NCBI RefSeq assembly: GCF_000719345.1
Contig: NZ_JOFX01000039.1
Coordinates: 114,480-178,479, forward strand
Direction of reading: 5' to 3'
DNA from: Streptomyces sp. NRRL F-2664
GTDB lineage: Bacteria > Actinomycetota > Actinomycetes > Streptomycetales > Streptomycetaceae
Length of the DNA: 64,000 bases
Part shown: positions 49,369 through 58,079 of the stretch, one piece after another
How the letters are laid out: every line of letters starts with the position of its first letter
How positions within the stretch are numbered: position 1 is the stretch's first letter
Notes under the pieces: generated by a model
Told to the model about the DNA's origin: nothing
Seen by the model: only the letters and a program-made list of their open reading frames with translations
The model's database searches: none
Translations under genes and position numbers: made by a program

Positions 49369-51216
49369 ATGTGCGGAATTGTGGGTTACGTGGGAGCGCA
49401 GTCTGCGCTCGATGTGGTCATCGCCGGACTCAAGCGACTGGAGTACCGCGGCTACGACTCGGCCGGCGTCGCCGTACTCGCCGACGGCGGCCTGGCCGCC
49501 GCCAAGAAGGCCGGCAAGCTCGTCAATCTGGAGAAGGAACTGGTCGCGCACCCGCTGCCGGCCGGTTCCACGGGACTCGGGCACACCCGGTGGGCGACCC
49601 ACGGCGGACCCACCGACGCCAACGCCCACCCCCACCTCGACAATGCGGGGCGGGTCGCCGTCGTCCACAACGGCATCATCGAGAACTTCGCCGCGCTGCG
49701 GGCCGAACTCGCCGAGCGCGGACACCGGCTGGACTCCGAGACCGACACCGAGGTCGTCGCACACCTGCTCGCCGAGCACTTCTCCGCCACCGGCGACCTC
49801 GCCGAGGCCATGCGGCACGTGTGCCGCCGCCTCGACGGCGCGTTCACCCTGGTGGCCGTGCACGCCGACGAACCGGACGTGGTGGTCGGCGCCCGCCGCA
49901 ACTCCCCCCTGGTGGTCGGCGTCGGCGAGGGCGAGAACTTCCTCGCCTCCGACGTGGCCGCGTTCATCGCCCACACGCGGTCCGCGATCGAGCTGGGCCA
50001 GGACCAGGTCGTCGAACTCCGCCGCGAAGGCGTCACGGTGACCCACTTCGACGGCTCGGTCGCCGAGGTGCGCGCCTACCACGTCGACTGGGACGCCTCC
50101 GCCGCCGAGAAGGGCGGATACGACTACTTCATGCTCAAGGAGATCGCCGAGCAGCCGAAGGCCGTCGCCGACACCCTCCTGGGCCGGATCGACGCCGGCG
50201 GCTCGCTGAGCCTGGACGAGGTCCGCATCCCCGCCTCGGTGCTCAGGGAGGTCGACAAGGTCGTCATCGTGGCGTGCGGCACCGCCTACCACGCCGGCAT
50301 GATCGCGAAGCTGGCCATCGAACACTGGACCCGCATCCCGTGCGAGACGGAGCTGGCGAGCGAGTTCCGCTACCGCGACCCGATCCTCGACCAGCGGACG
50401 CTCGTGGTCGCCATCTCCCAGTCCGGCGAGACCATGGACACCCTGATGGCGCTGCGCCACGCACGCGAGCAGGGTGCCAAGGTACTGGCCATCTGCAACA
50501 CCAACGGATCGACGATCCCCCGCGAGTCGGACGCCGTGCTCTACACGCACGCCGGCCCGGAGGTCGCCGTCGCCTCCACCAAGGCGTTCCTGACGCAGCT
50601 GGTGGCCTGCTACCTGGTCGCCCTCTACCTCGGGCAGGTCCGCGGCACCAAGTGGGGCGACGAGATCGAGGCCGTCGTCCGCGAACTGTCGGACATCGCC
50701 GCGGCCGTGGACACCGTCCTGGAGACCATGGAGCCGGTACGCCGGCTCGCGCGCTCCCTCGCCGACAAGGACACCGTGCTCTTCCTCGGACGGCACGTGG
50801 GCTACCCGGTGGCGCTGGAGGGCGCGCTCAAGCTCAAGGAGCTGGCGTACATGCACGCCGAGGGCTTCGCGGCGGGCGAACTCAAGCACGGACCGATCGC
50901 CCTCATCGAGAAGGACCTGCCGGTGGTGGTGGTCGTCCCCTCCCCGCGCGGCCGCTCCGTCCTCCACGACAAGATCGTGTCGAACATCCAGGAGATCCGG
51001 GCCCGCGGGGCACGGACCATCGTGATCGCCGAGGAGGGCGACGAAGCCGTCGTCCCGTACGCGGACCACCTGATCCGCATCCCGGCGACGCCCACGCTGC
51101 TGCAGCCGCTGGTGGCGACGGTGCCACTGCAGGTGTTCGCCTGCGAACTGGCCACCGCCCGCGGCAACGAGGTGGACCAGCCGCGTAACCTCGCTAAGTC
51201 CGTGACCGTGGAGTAG
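49369..51216 (+). CDS. glmS: Glutamine-fructose-6-phosphate aminotransferase (isomerizing)
   Basis: 615-residue GlmS making glucosamine-6-P. The glutaminase domain begins CGIVGYVGAQSALDVVIAGL after the Met, so Cys2 is the nucleophile; RLEYRGYDSAG, GHTRWATHG, NGIIENF follow. Two SIS domains carry AISQSGETMDTLMAL and ASTKAFLTQL; the C-terminus is RNLAKSVTVE. No glmS ribozyme-like leader is possible, since the transcript appears leaderless. acpS follows after 21 bases. Confidence 0.97.
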   Translation: MCGIVGYVGAQSALDVVIAGLKRLEYRGYDSAGVAVLADGGLAAAKKAGKLVNLEKELVAHPLPAGSTGLGHTRWATHGGPTDANAHPHLDNAGRVAVVHNGIIENFAALRAELAERGHRLDSETDTEVVAHLLAEHFSATGDLAEAMRHVCRRLDGAFTLVAVHADEPDVVVGARRNSPLVVGVGEGENFLASDVAAFIAHTRSAIELGQDQVVELRREGVTVTHFDGSVAEVRAYHVDWDASAAEKGGYDYFMLKEIAEQPKAVADTLLGRIDAGGSLSLDEVRIPASVLREVDKVVIVACGTAYHAGMIAKLAIEHWTRIPCETELASEFRYRDPILDQRTLVVAISQSGETMDTLMALRHAREQGAKVLAICNTNGSTIPRESDAVLYTHAGPEVAVASTKAFLTQLVACYLVALYLGQVRGTKWGDEIEAVVRELSDIAAAVDTVLETMEPVRRLARSLADKDTVLFLGRHVGYPVALEGALKLKELAYMHAEGFAAGELKHGPIALIEKDLPVVVVVPSPRGRSVLHDKIVSNIQEIRARGARTIVIAEEGDEAVVPYADHLIRIPATPTLLQPLVATVPLQVFACELATARGNEVDQPRNLAKSVTVE

Positions 51217-51237
51217 TCGGGTAGTGGGGTAGTCCTT

Positions 51238-51606
51238 GTGATTGTCGGCGTCGGGATCGATGTGGCGGAGATCGAACGGTTCGGCGCGGCGCTGGAGCGC
51301 ACACCCGGCCTCGCCGGACGGCTGTTCGTCGAGGCCGAGTTGACGCTGCCGAGCGGCGAGCGGCGCGGGACCGCTTCGCTCGCTGCCCGCTTCGCCGCCA
51401 AGGAGGCGCTGGCCAAGGCGCTCGGCGCACCGGCCGGACTGCTGTGGACCGACGCCGAGGTCTACGTGGAGGACAGCGGACAGCCGCGGCTGCGGGTGTC
51501 GGGGACCGTCCGGGCACGGGCGCTGGCGCTGGGCGTGAAGTCCTGGCACATCTCGCTCAGCCACGACGCCGGTGTGGCCTCCGCCGTGGTGATCGCCGAG
51601 GGTTGA
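51238..51606 (+). CDS. acpS: Holo-[acyl-carrier-protein] synthase
   Basis: 122-residue 4'-phosphopantetheinyl transferase. [17 protein letters not shown] start ([18 protein letters not shown]) with catalytic Asp, and [13 protein letters not shown] with the metal-binding Glu; [15 protein letters not shown] ends the fold. GTG at 51238. Linked with nnr downstream (4 bases). Confidence 0.95.
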   Translation: MIVGVGIDVAEIERFGAALERTPGLAGRLFVEAELTLPSGERRGTASLAARFAAKEALAKALGAPAGLLWTDAEVYVEDSGQPRLRVSGTVRARALALGVKSWHISLSHDAGVASAVVIAEG

Positions 51607-51610
51607 TCCC

Positions 51611-53017
51611 ATGCGTACTGCTTACAGCGTGGAGACCGTACGGGCCGCCGAGCGGGAGCTGATGGCCCGGCTGCCGGAAGGCGCCCTGATGCTGCGCGCG
51701 GCGGCCGGACTGGCCGCCGTGTGCGCGGGACTGCTGACACGGCGGCGCGGCCGCGTCTACGGGGCGCGCGTCGTGCTGCTCGTCGGCCCCGGAGACAACG
51801 GCGGCGACGCCCTGTACGCCGGTGCGCGCCTGGCGCGGCGCGGGGCCGGGGTGACGGCCGTGCCGATGGACCCCGAACGGATGCACGCGGGCGGCCTGGC
51901 CGCGCTGCGGGCCGCCGGCGGGCGGGTGGAACGCCACCTGCCGCACCGGGCGGACCTGGTGGTGGACGGCCTGCTCGGGATCGGCGGGCGGGGCGGTCTG
52001 CGGCCGGCCGGCGCCGCACTGGCCGAACGGATCCCGGCCGGGGCACCGGTGGTCGCCGTGGACCTGCCCAGCGGAGTGGACGCCGACACCGGCGAGGTGG
52101 CGGGCCCCGCCGTCACGGCAGACGTCACGGTGACCTTCGGGGCGTACAAGCCGGGCCTGCTCATCGACCCCGGCGCCACCCGGGCGGGCGCGCTGCACCT
52201 CGTCGACATCGGGCTGGAGCTGCCGGAGCCGGAGCTGGAGGCCCTCCAGCACGCGGACGCGGCACGCCTGCTGCCGGAGCCGGCGGCGTCCAGCGACAAG
52301 TACCGGCGCGGTGTCGTCGGCATCGTCGCCGGATCGGTGCAGTACCCGGGAGCGGCGGTGCTGGCGGTGGCCGGGGCCCTGCGCGGCGGCGCGGGCGCGG
52401 TGCGCTACGTCGGCCCGGCGGCGGACGCCGTCCTCGCCCGCTACCCCGAGACGCTGATCGGGCCCGGGCGGGTCCAGGCATGGGTGATCGGCCCGGGGCT
52501 GGGGGAGGGGCGCGCCGGTGAGGTCGCCGACCTCCTGACGGGTGACGCGGCGGTACTCGTCGACGCGGACGGTTTGCGCGGCCTGGACCCCGCGGTGCTG
52601 CGCGCGCGCACCGCCCCGACCCTGCTGACCCCGCACGCGGGGGAGGCGGCGGCGCTCCTGGGAGTCTCCCGGGAGTCGGTGGAGGCGGGCCGGCTGGGGG
52701 CCGTACGGCGGCTGGCGGAGCGGTACGGGGCGACGGTGCTGCTGAAGGGGTCCACGACGCTGGTCGCCTCACCCGGCGGCGGGCCGGTCCGGGTCAACCC
52801 GACGGGCACGCCGTGGCTGGCCACCGCCGGCAGCGGGGACGTGCTGTCCGGACTGGCCGGCTCCCTCCTGGCGGCCGGGCTGTCCGGCTCGGACGCCGGC
52901 TCGGTGGGCGCGTACCTCCACGGCCTGGCGGCCCGCCGCTCGGGCAGCCGCCCGCTGCTGGCGCACGAGGTGGCCGAAGCCCTCCCCGCAGCCTGGCAGG
53001 ACACCACCCACCCCTGA
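51611..53017 (+). CDS. nnr: Bifunctional NAD(P)H-hydrate epimerase / ADP-dependent dehydratase
   Basis: 468-residue repair enzyme for damaged NAD(P)HX. N-terminal epimerase (YjeF_N): VLLVGPGDNGGDALYAGARL, VDLPSGVDADTGEV. C-terminal dehydratase (YjeF_C, ribokinase-like): GIVAGSVQYPGAAVLAVAGA, LLTPHAGEAAALLG, and the catalytic TAGSGDVLSGLAGSLLAAG. Four bases after acpS. Confidence 0.93.
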   Translation: MRTAYSVETVRAAERELMARLPEGALMLRAAAGLAAVCAGLLTRRRGRVYGARVVLLVGPGDNGGDALYAGARLARRGAGVTAVPMDPERMHAGGLAALRAAGGRVERHLPHRADLVVDGLLGIGGRGGLRPAGAALAERIPAGAPVVAVDLPSGVDADTGEVAGPAVTADVTVTFGAYKPGLLIDPGATRAGALHLVDIGLELPEPELEALQHADAARLLPEPAASSDKYRRGVVGIVAGSVQYPGAAVLAVAGALRGGAGAVRYVGPAADAVLARYPETLIGPGRVQAWVIGPGLGEGRAGEVADLLTGDAAVLVDADGLRGLDPAVLRARTAPTLLTPHAGEAAALLGVSRESVEAGRLGAVRRLAERYGATVLLKGSTTLVASPGGGPVRVNPTGTPWLATAGSGDVLSGLAGSLLAAGLSGSDAGSVGAYLHGLAARRSGSRPLLAHEVAEALPAAWQDTTHP

Positions 53018-53363
53018 CCCCCGGGGCTCCACCCCGCACCCCGCGCCTCAAACGCAGGCGGGGGCTGGTGTGGGCTGGGCGGGCCGGATCTGTTGGGCGG
53101 GGCCGGGTTCCCGGGGCTCCACCCCGCACCCCGCGCCCAAACGCCGGCGGGGCTGATCGGTGCCCGGCGGGGCCGCTGGTGCAGCCTCGCCGGCGTTTGA
53201 GGCGCGGGTGCGGGCGGAGCCCGGGAAACGGGGAAAGGGCGGGGCGGGGAGAAGGCTCCGCGCAGCGGCGAACCGCACCCGGCCCGCCCCGCACGCCCGG
53301 CCCCGCGAGACTCTTCGGCCGCCCGCACCAGGACCCGACAGGGATTCTGAGAGACTGTCCGCG
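53018..53363. repeat. Intergenic GC-rich repeat region between nnr and alr
   Basis: No gene. Direct repeats at 53021-53067 and 53111-53155 share a run of about 27 identical bases (CCGGGGCTCCACCCCGCACC then CCGCGCC) and a variant of CAAACGC-GGCGGGG; an inverted copy lies at 53184-53225 (CGCCGGCGTTTGAGGCGCGG). The arms can form long hairpins, typical of streptomycete intergenic repeat elements. The rest is GC-rich without open coding signal. Confidence 0.8.
53351..53363 (+). promoter_or_regulatory. Possible leaderless -10 of alr
   Basis: GAGACT (53351-53356), 7 nt, ATG (53364); weaker -10 match than the others in this window. Confidence 0.35.
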
Positions 53364-54500
53364 ATGAACGAGACACCGACGCGCGTGTACGCAGAGATCG
53401 ATCTTGACGCCGTACGGGAGAACGTGCGCGCCCTGCGCGACCGGGCGCCCCGCTCCGCGCTGATGGCCGTCGTCAAGGCGAACGCCTACGGACACGGGGC
53501 AGTGGAGTGCGCCCGGGCCGCCCGGCAGGCCGGCGCGACCTGGCTCGGGACCGCCACCCCCGAGGAGGCCCTCGCGCTGCGCGCCGCCGGACTCGAAGGC
53601 CCCGTCATGTGCTGGCTGTGGACCCCGGGCGGGCCCTGGCGGGAGGCCGTCGAAGCCGACCTGGACGTCTCCGTCAGCGGAATGTGGGCCCTCGACGAGG
53701 TCCGCGAGGCCGCCCGCGCGGCCGGCCGCACCGCCCGCATCCAGCTGAAGGCCGACACCGGCCTCGGCCGCAACGGCTGCCAGCCGGCCGACTGGGAGGC
53801 CCTGGTCGGCGCGGCCGTCGCCGCCCAGGCCGAGGGCACCGTCAAGGTCACCGGCCTCTGGTCGCACTTCGCCTGCGCCGACGAGCCCGGCCACCCCTCG
53901 ATCACGCTCCAGCTCGAAGCCTTCCGTGAGATGCTCGCCCACGCGGAGAAGGAGGGGATCGACCCCGAGGTCCGGCACATCGCGAACTCGCCGGCCACCC
54001 TCACCCTCCCCGAGTCGCACTTCGACCTGGTGCGCTGCGGCCTCGCCGTGTACGGCGTCTCGCCCGCGCCCGAGCTCGGCACCCCGGCCCAGCTCGGCCT
54101 GCGGCCGGCGATGACCCTCAAGGCCTCCCTCGCCCTGGTCAAGACGGTTCCCGCCGGACACGGCGTCAGCTACGGCCACCACTACGTCACCGACGAGGAG
54201 ACGTCCCTCGCACTGGTCCCCGCCGGTTACGCCGACGGCATTCCGCGCCACGCGTCGGGTACCGGACCGGTGCTCGTCGGCGGCAAGGTCCGCCGCGTCG
54301 CCGGCCGCGTCGCCATGGACCAGTTCGTGGTCGACCTGGGTGCGGACCGGGCCCGGGCCGGTGACCAGGCCGTCCTCTTCGGCGACCCGGAACGCGGCGA
54401 ACCGTCCGCCGAGGACTGGGCACAGGCCGCGCACACGATCGCGTATGAGATCGTCACCCGTATCGGTGGACGCGTGCCCCGGGTGTACCTGGGCGGCTGA
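53364..54500 (+). CDS. alr: Alanine racemase
   Basis: 378-residue PLP enzyme supplying D-Ala for peptidoglycan. ALMAVVKANAYGHGAVE carries the PLP-Lys; HGVSYGHHYVTDEETSLALV carries the catalytic Tyr of the C-terminal domain; GRVAMDQFVVDLG is the conserved near-C-terminal block. ATG 53364 (NETPTRVYAEIDLDAVREN); the frame is open upstream into repeats but lacks family sequence. Confidence 0.95.
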   Translation: MNETPTRVYAEIDLDAVRENVRALRDRAPRSALMAVVKANAYGHGAVECARAARQAGATWLGTATPEEALALRAAGLEGPVMCWLWTPGGPWREAVEADLDVSVSGMWALDEVREAARAAGRTARIQLKADTGLGRNGCQPADWEALVGAAVAAQAEGTVKVTGLWSHFACADEPGHPSITLQLEAFREMLAHAEKEGIDPEVRHIANSPATLTLPESHFDLVRCGLAVYGVSPAPELGTPAQLGLRPAMTLKASLALVKTVPAGHGVSYGHHYVTDEETSLALVPAGYADGIPRHASGTGPVLVGGKVRRVAGRVAMDQFVVDLGADRARAGDQAVLFGDPERGEPSAEDWAQAAHTIAYEIVTRIGGRVPRVYLGG

Positions 54501-54519
54501 ACGGAGAGGGGGCGGCGGC

Positions 54520-55704
54520 GTGAGCGAGAACTGGCGCAGGGCCGGCTGGGCCGGCGCCGCCATCGGCGTGATAGCCGCGGGCGCGGCGGCCGGTGTCGCG
54601 GTCGAGCGGATCACCGTCGGACGCGGCATGCGCCGCAGGGCCCGCCTGGCCCTCGACGCCGCCGGGGACTACGGCTCCCTGCGCGGCACCGAGGGGACCT
54701 GCCGCGCCGAGGACGCCACCGAGCTCCACTACGAGGTCGACGAACTCCCCGAGGACGGCGGACGCCGGCGGCTGCGCCGCAGGACCGACCCCCCGGCCAC
54801 CGTCGTCTTCTGCCACGGCTACTGCCTCGCCCAGGACTCCTGGCACTTCCAGCGCGCGGCCCTGCGCGGCGTGGTCCGCGCGGTCTACTGGGACCAGCGC
54901 AGCCACGGGCGCAGCGGGCGCGGCATGGCCCAGGCCGACGGTGAACCGCTGACCATGGAGCAGCTCGGCCGGGACCTGAAGGCCGTCATCGACGCCGCCG
55001 CCCCGGAGGGTCCGCTGGTGCTGGTGGGCCACTCGATGGGCGGAATGACCATCATGGGATTCGCCGAGCAGTACCCCGACCTCGTGCGCGACCGCGTCGT
55101 CGGCGTGGCCCTGATCGGCACCTCCAGCGGCCGCCTCGCCGAGGTGACGTACGGGCTTCCCGCCGTCGGCATGGGCGCGGTGCGCAGGATCCTGCCGGGT
55201 GTACTGAAGGCCCTGGGCTCACAGGTGGAACTGGTCGAGAAGGGCCGCCGGGCCACCGCCGACCTGTTCGCCGGAATGATCAAGATGTACTCGTTCGGCT
55301 CCCGCGACGTGGACCCGGGTGTCGCGCGCTTCGCCGAGCGGCTCATCGAGGGCACCCCCATCGACGTGGTCGCGGAGTTCTACCCGGCTTTCCAGATCCA
55401 CGACAAGACGGCCGCTCTCCAGCAGTTCGCGGGCATCCCCGTCACCGTCGTCGCCGGGGACAAGGACATGATCACCCCGCCGGGGCACAGTGCGGCCATC
55501 AAGGACGTGCTGCCCGCCGCCGAACTCGTCGTCCTGGAGTCCACCGGGCACCTGATGATGCTGGAGCGGCCGGAGACCGTGAACCGGCTGCTCACCGAGC
55601 TGCTGGCACGCACCGGCGCGGTCCCGGTCCCGGTAGCGACTAACGTTGGCCTGCATGGAAGAAGTACCGCTGGAAGCACAGCGCAGCCAGGCACCGGCAG
55701 CTGA
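54520..55704 (+). CDS. Membrane-anchored alpha/beta hydrolase
   Basis: 394 residues: one N-terminal helix (AGAAIGVIAAGAAAGVAVE), then an alpha/beta hydrolase fold. VVFCHGYCLAQDSWHFQ oxyanion region, nucleophile elbow LVGHSMGGMTIMG (Ser), VAGDKDMITPPGHS (acid), ESTGHLMMLERPE (His). Substrate unknown. GTG 54520 with GGAGAGGGGG upstream. Between alr and tsaE; it overlaps the tsaE start by 50 bases. Confidence 0.88.
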   Translation: MSENWRRAGWAGAAIGVIAAGAAAGVAVERITVGRGMRRRARLALDAAGDYGSLRGTEGTCRAEDATELHYEVDELPEDGGRRRLRRRTDPPATVVFCHGYCLAQDSWHFQRAALRGVVRAVYWDQRSHGRSGRGMAQADGEPLTMEQLGRDLKAVIDAAAPEGPLVLVGHSMGGMTIMGFAEQYPDLVRDRVVGVALIGTSSGRLAEVTYGLPAVGMGAVRRILPGVLKALGSQVELVEKGRRATADLFAGMIKMYSFGSRDVDPGVARFAERLIEGTPIDVVAEFYPAFQIHDKTAALQQFAGIPVTVVAGDKDMITPPGHSAAIKDVLPAAELVVLESTGHLMMLERPETVNRLLTELLARTGAVPVPVATNVGLHGRSTAGSTAQPGTGS

Positions 55705-56221
55705 CGCCGGGCACGGCGCCCAGGCCCGGATCACCGTCGACTCCCCCCACGCGATGCAGGAGCTGGGCCGCCGGATCGCCGGCCTGCTGCGCCCCGGCGA
55801 CCTCGTCCTGCTGACCGGTGAGCTGGGCGCCGGCAAGACCACGCTGACGCGCGGGCTGGGCGAGGGCCTGGGCGTGCGAGGGGCCGTGACCTCGCCGACC
55901 TTCGTGATCGCCCGGGTGCACCCGTCCCTGACCGGAGGGCCGGCGCTGGTGCACGTGGACGCGTACCGGCTGGGCGGCGGGCTGGAGGAGATGGAGGACC
56001 TGGACCTCGACGTCTCGCTGCCCGAGTCCGTGGTCGTCGTCGAGTGGGGCGACGGCAAGGTCGAGGAACTCTCCGACGACCGGCTGCACGTGGTCATCGC
56101 GCGGGCCGTCGGCCACGAGGAGGTCCTGGACGACGTGCGCGAGGTCTCGGTGCGCGGGGTCGGGGCGCGCTGGGAGGCCGGAGCGGGGCTGGAGGCCCTG
56201 GCCGGAGCGCTCTCGGAGTAA
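55655..56221 (+). CDS. tsaE: tRNA t6A biosynthesis ATPase TsaE
   Basis: 188-residue P-loop ATPase that drives the TsaBD complex. Walker A GELGAGKTTLTRGLGEGLG, TSPTFVIARVHPS, and VVVVEWGDGKVEELSDDRL. ATG 55655 lies 8 nt after TAACGT (55641-55646) with no SD, a leaderless-type arrangement inside the end of the upstream gene; a TTG three codons earlier is in frame. tsaB and tsaD are 1-3 kb downstream. Confidence 0.93.
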   Translation: MEEVPLEAQRSQAPAADAGHGAQARITVDSPHAMQELGRRIAGLLRPGDLVLLTGELGAGKTTLTRGLGEGLGVRGAVTSPTFVIARVHPSLTGGPALVHVDAYRLGGGLEEMEDLDLDVSLPESVVVVEWGDGKVEELSDDRLHVVIARAVGHEEVLDDVREVSVRGVGARWEAGAGLEALAGALSE

Positions 56222-56271
56222 ACGTGCCGACAACCCGTCGGCAAGATATTGCGCTGGCGGCGGCGCTCGTG

Positions 56272-56308
56272 ATGACATGGTACCGAGAGTTTCTTAGGCA
56301 TGCCTAAG
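56272..56308 (+). promoter_or_regulatory. Putative promoter overlapped by a DtxR-family-like palindrome
   Basis: CTTAGGCATGCCTAAG (56293-56308) is a perfect 16-bp palindrome containing TTAGG and CCTAA separated by 4 bases, as in the inner part of IdeR/DmdR iron boxes (TTAGGCTAACCTAA core). A candidate -35 ATGACA (56272-56277), 17-bp spacer and -10 TAGGCA (56295-56300) put the palindrome on the -10. Metal-dependent repression is inferred. Confidence 0.55.
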
Positions 56309-56337
56309 TTCGGCGTCCCGGGGTCCAGGAGGCAGCC

Positions 56338-56544
56338 ATGTCGGCACCAGCAGGAGCACAGCGCCACCCCCGCCCGTCCGCCGTCTCCATGCACGCGCTG
56401 CTGGCCGCCGGGGCGGCCGCCAGCGCCGTCTCGACGCCGCCCTCGCGCGAGGAGGGCGCTGGGCGCGAGGCGCGCGCACGGCGCGAGGAGGCGCCCGATG
56501 GCGGCGTGCGGGAGCAGGCCGCTCCGGAATCCGAAGCGGCCTGA
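56338..56544 (+). CDS. Small protein of unknown function under a metal-box-like operator
   Basis: 68 residues starting SAPAGAQRHPRPSAVSMHAL, a short hydrophobic patch (LLAAGAAASAVSTPP), then a highly charged Glu/Arg tail. Coding status rests on AGGAGG (56327-56332) five bases before the ATG and on the promoter/palindrome just upstream. Not recognised; no Cys and only two His, so no metal site of its own is evident. It could be a regulated peptide or small regulator, or a false positive if the palindrome controls something else. Confidence 0.55.
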   Translation: MSAPAGAQRHPRPSAVSMHALLAAGAAASAVSTPPSREEGAGREARARREEAPDGGVREQAAPESEAA

Positions 56545-56654
56545 GGAGGCGTGCGGGCCCGAAGGGGCCCGCGGGCCGCATCGGTCGCCCACGGGCCGCT
56601 GCGACTCACCCGTACGGGTGAAGGGTGCCGGGTGGTCGAGGGCCGGCCGTCCCG

Positions 56655-57215
56655 TCAGGGAATGACGACGACCTTCGAGTTGATCGTCGCGAAGGCCCAC
56701 ATCGCGTCCCCGTCGGCGCGCGTCATGCGGATGCCGCCGGTCTTCTTGTTCGGGTCCGGCTCGGGGGTGGCGCCGTCCACCCGGGCGCTGAACCCGACCG
56801 CCACGCCCTCGGCGGTGGCGAACCGGACGACGTGCTCGATCGGCACCCCGTCCGAACCCGTGACGGCGCCCGACCGCGACCCGACGATGTAGGTGCCCGG
56901 CTTCGGGTGCACCGTGCTCGGCATCACCGTGAACGACTTCGGCGGCTGTCCGCCGTCCGCGACCAGCCACACCCGCTTCTGGCCCACCGAGTACACGACG
57001 CGCACCCCGCTGCCGGAACCTTCCGGCAGCGGCACCGGCTTCGCCGGATCCTGCTTGCCCGCGGCCGCCGGGCTCGCGGCGGGTGCCGGCTCCTGCGCGG
57101 CCGCCTGCGGGGGATGCGCCGGCGCCGTCGCGGAGGCCTGGTAGCCGAGGAAGCCGACGGCGGCGATCGCCGCGGCGGTGAGCCCGGCCACGATTCCCGA
57201 GCTGCTGCGTGCCAC
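56655..57215 (-). CDS. Membrane-anchored YkuD-like protein lacking the L,D-transpeptidase catalytic motif
   Basis: 186 residues: N-terminal helix (IVAGLTAAAIAAVGFLG), Pro/Ala linker, then a domain with VRVVYSVGQKRVWLVADGG, PSTVHPKPGTYIVGSR and KTGGIRMTRADGDAMW ending VVVIP. The pattern matches the L,D-transpeptidase fold, but the family motif SHGCIRM reads KTGGIRM (no catalytic Cys or His) and the upstream IHG is absent. So the protein is probably a non-catalytic relative. GTG 57215 with GGAG upstream; an ATG at about 57282 is an alternative start. Divergent from tsaB. Confidence 0.75.
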   Translation of the reverse strand: MARSSSGIVAGLTAAAIAAVGFLGYQASATAPAHPPQAAAQEPAPAASPAAAGKQDPAKPVPLPEGSGSGVRVVYSVGQKRVWLVADGGQPPKSFTVMPSTVHPKPGTYIVGSRSGAVTGSDGVPIEHVVRFATAEGVAVGFSARVDGATPEPDPNKKTGGIRMTRADGDAMWAFATINSKVVVIP

Positions 57216-57404
57216 CTTGCTCCACCTCTCCGCGCGCCGACGCGATCCGTCACATCCCGTGCGATCAACTGGGGCCCGCATCGCGTCCCTGGTGATCCTG
57301 TGACGATCCCCGGTGATCCGCGAAAGATCCCGGGAACCCTCGGTCGAAAGGTAGCAGCCGCCCCGCTCCGCGACGGGGCGCAAGGGGTGCCGCCGCAGGA
57401 GTCG

Positions 57405-57416
57405 TAGGCTGTTCGC
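57405..57416 (+). promoter_or_regulatory. Leaderless -10 of tsaB
   Basis: TAGGCT (57405-57410), 6 nt, GTG (57417). No SD. Confidence 0.6.
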
Positions 57417-58079
57417 GTGCTCTTGCTCGCAGTAGATACCGCCACGCCCGCCGTCACCGTCGCCCTGCACGACGGCGAAACCGTCGTCGCCGAGTCCGGC
57501 CAGGTCGACGCCCGCCGCCACGGGGAGCTGCTCATCCCCTCCGTGGACCGGGTCCTCGCCGAGGCCGGGCTGAAGCTCGACGCGCTCACCGGCATCGTCG
57601 TCGGCGTCGGGCCCGGCCCCTACACCGGACTGCGCGTCGGCCTCGTCACCGCCACCACCTTCGCCGCCGTCCTGGGCGTCCCCGTCCACGGCCTGTGCAC
57701 GCTCGACGGACTCGCCTACGCGGCCGGCACCGCCGGGATCGAGGGCCCCTTCACCGTCGCCACCGACGCACGGCGCAAGGAGGTCTACTGGGCGCGCTAC
57801 GAGGACCCGCGCACGCGTGTCGGCGAGCCCGCCGTGGACCGCCCCGCGGACATCGCCGAGCAGGTCGCGGGACGGCCCGCCGTCGGCCAGGGCGCACTGC
57901 TCTACCCCGAGGTGTTCCCGGACGCGCGCGGCCCCGAGCACCAGTCGGCCGCGGCGCTCGCCTCCCTCGCCGCGGAACGCCTCGCGGCGGGCGCGGAGTT
58001 CCTCCCGCCGACCCCGCTCTACCTGCGCCGCCCCGACGCGCAGGTGCCCAAGAACTACAAGGTGGTCACCCCGCAGTGA
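57417..58079 (+). CDS. tsaB: tRNA t6A biosynthesis protein TsaB
   Basis: 220-residue ASKHA-fold partner of TsaD. LLLAVDTATPAVTVALHDG, VGVGPGPYTGLRVGLVTATT and VATDARRKEVYWARYE are family blocks. GTG 57417 with a -10 hexamer 6 nt upstream. First gene of tsaB-rimI-tsaD; overlaps rimI by GTGA. Confidence 0.95.
   Translation: MLLLAVDTATPAVTVALHDGETVVAESGQVDARRHGELLIPSVDRVLAEAGLKLDALTGIVVGVGPGPYTGLRVGLVTATTFAAVLGVPVHGLCTLDGLAYAAGTAGIEGPFTVATDARRKEVYWARYEDPRTRVGEPAVDRPADIAEQVAGRPAVGQGALLYPEVFPDARGPEHQSAAALASLAAERLAAGAEFLPPTPLYLRRPDAQVPKNYKVVTPQ

Noticed and set aside
48385..51612. Reverse-strand open frame of about 1075 codons
   Set aside because: Antisense across the lipoprotein, glmS and acpS genes; no motif and composition typical of antisense GC frames.
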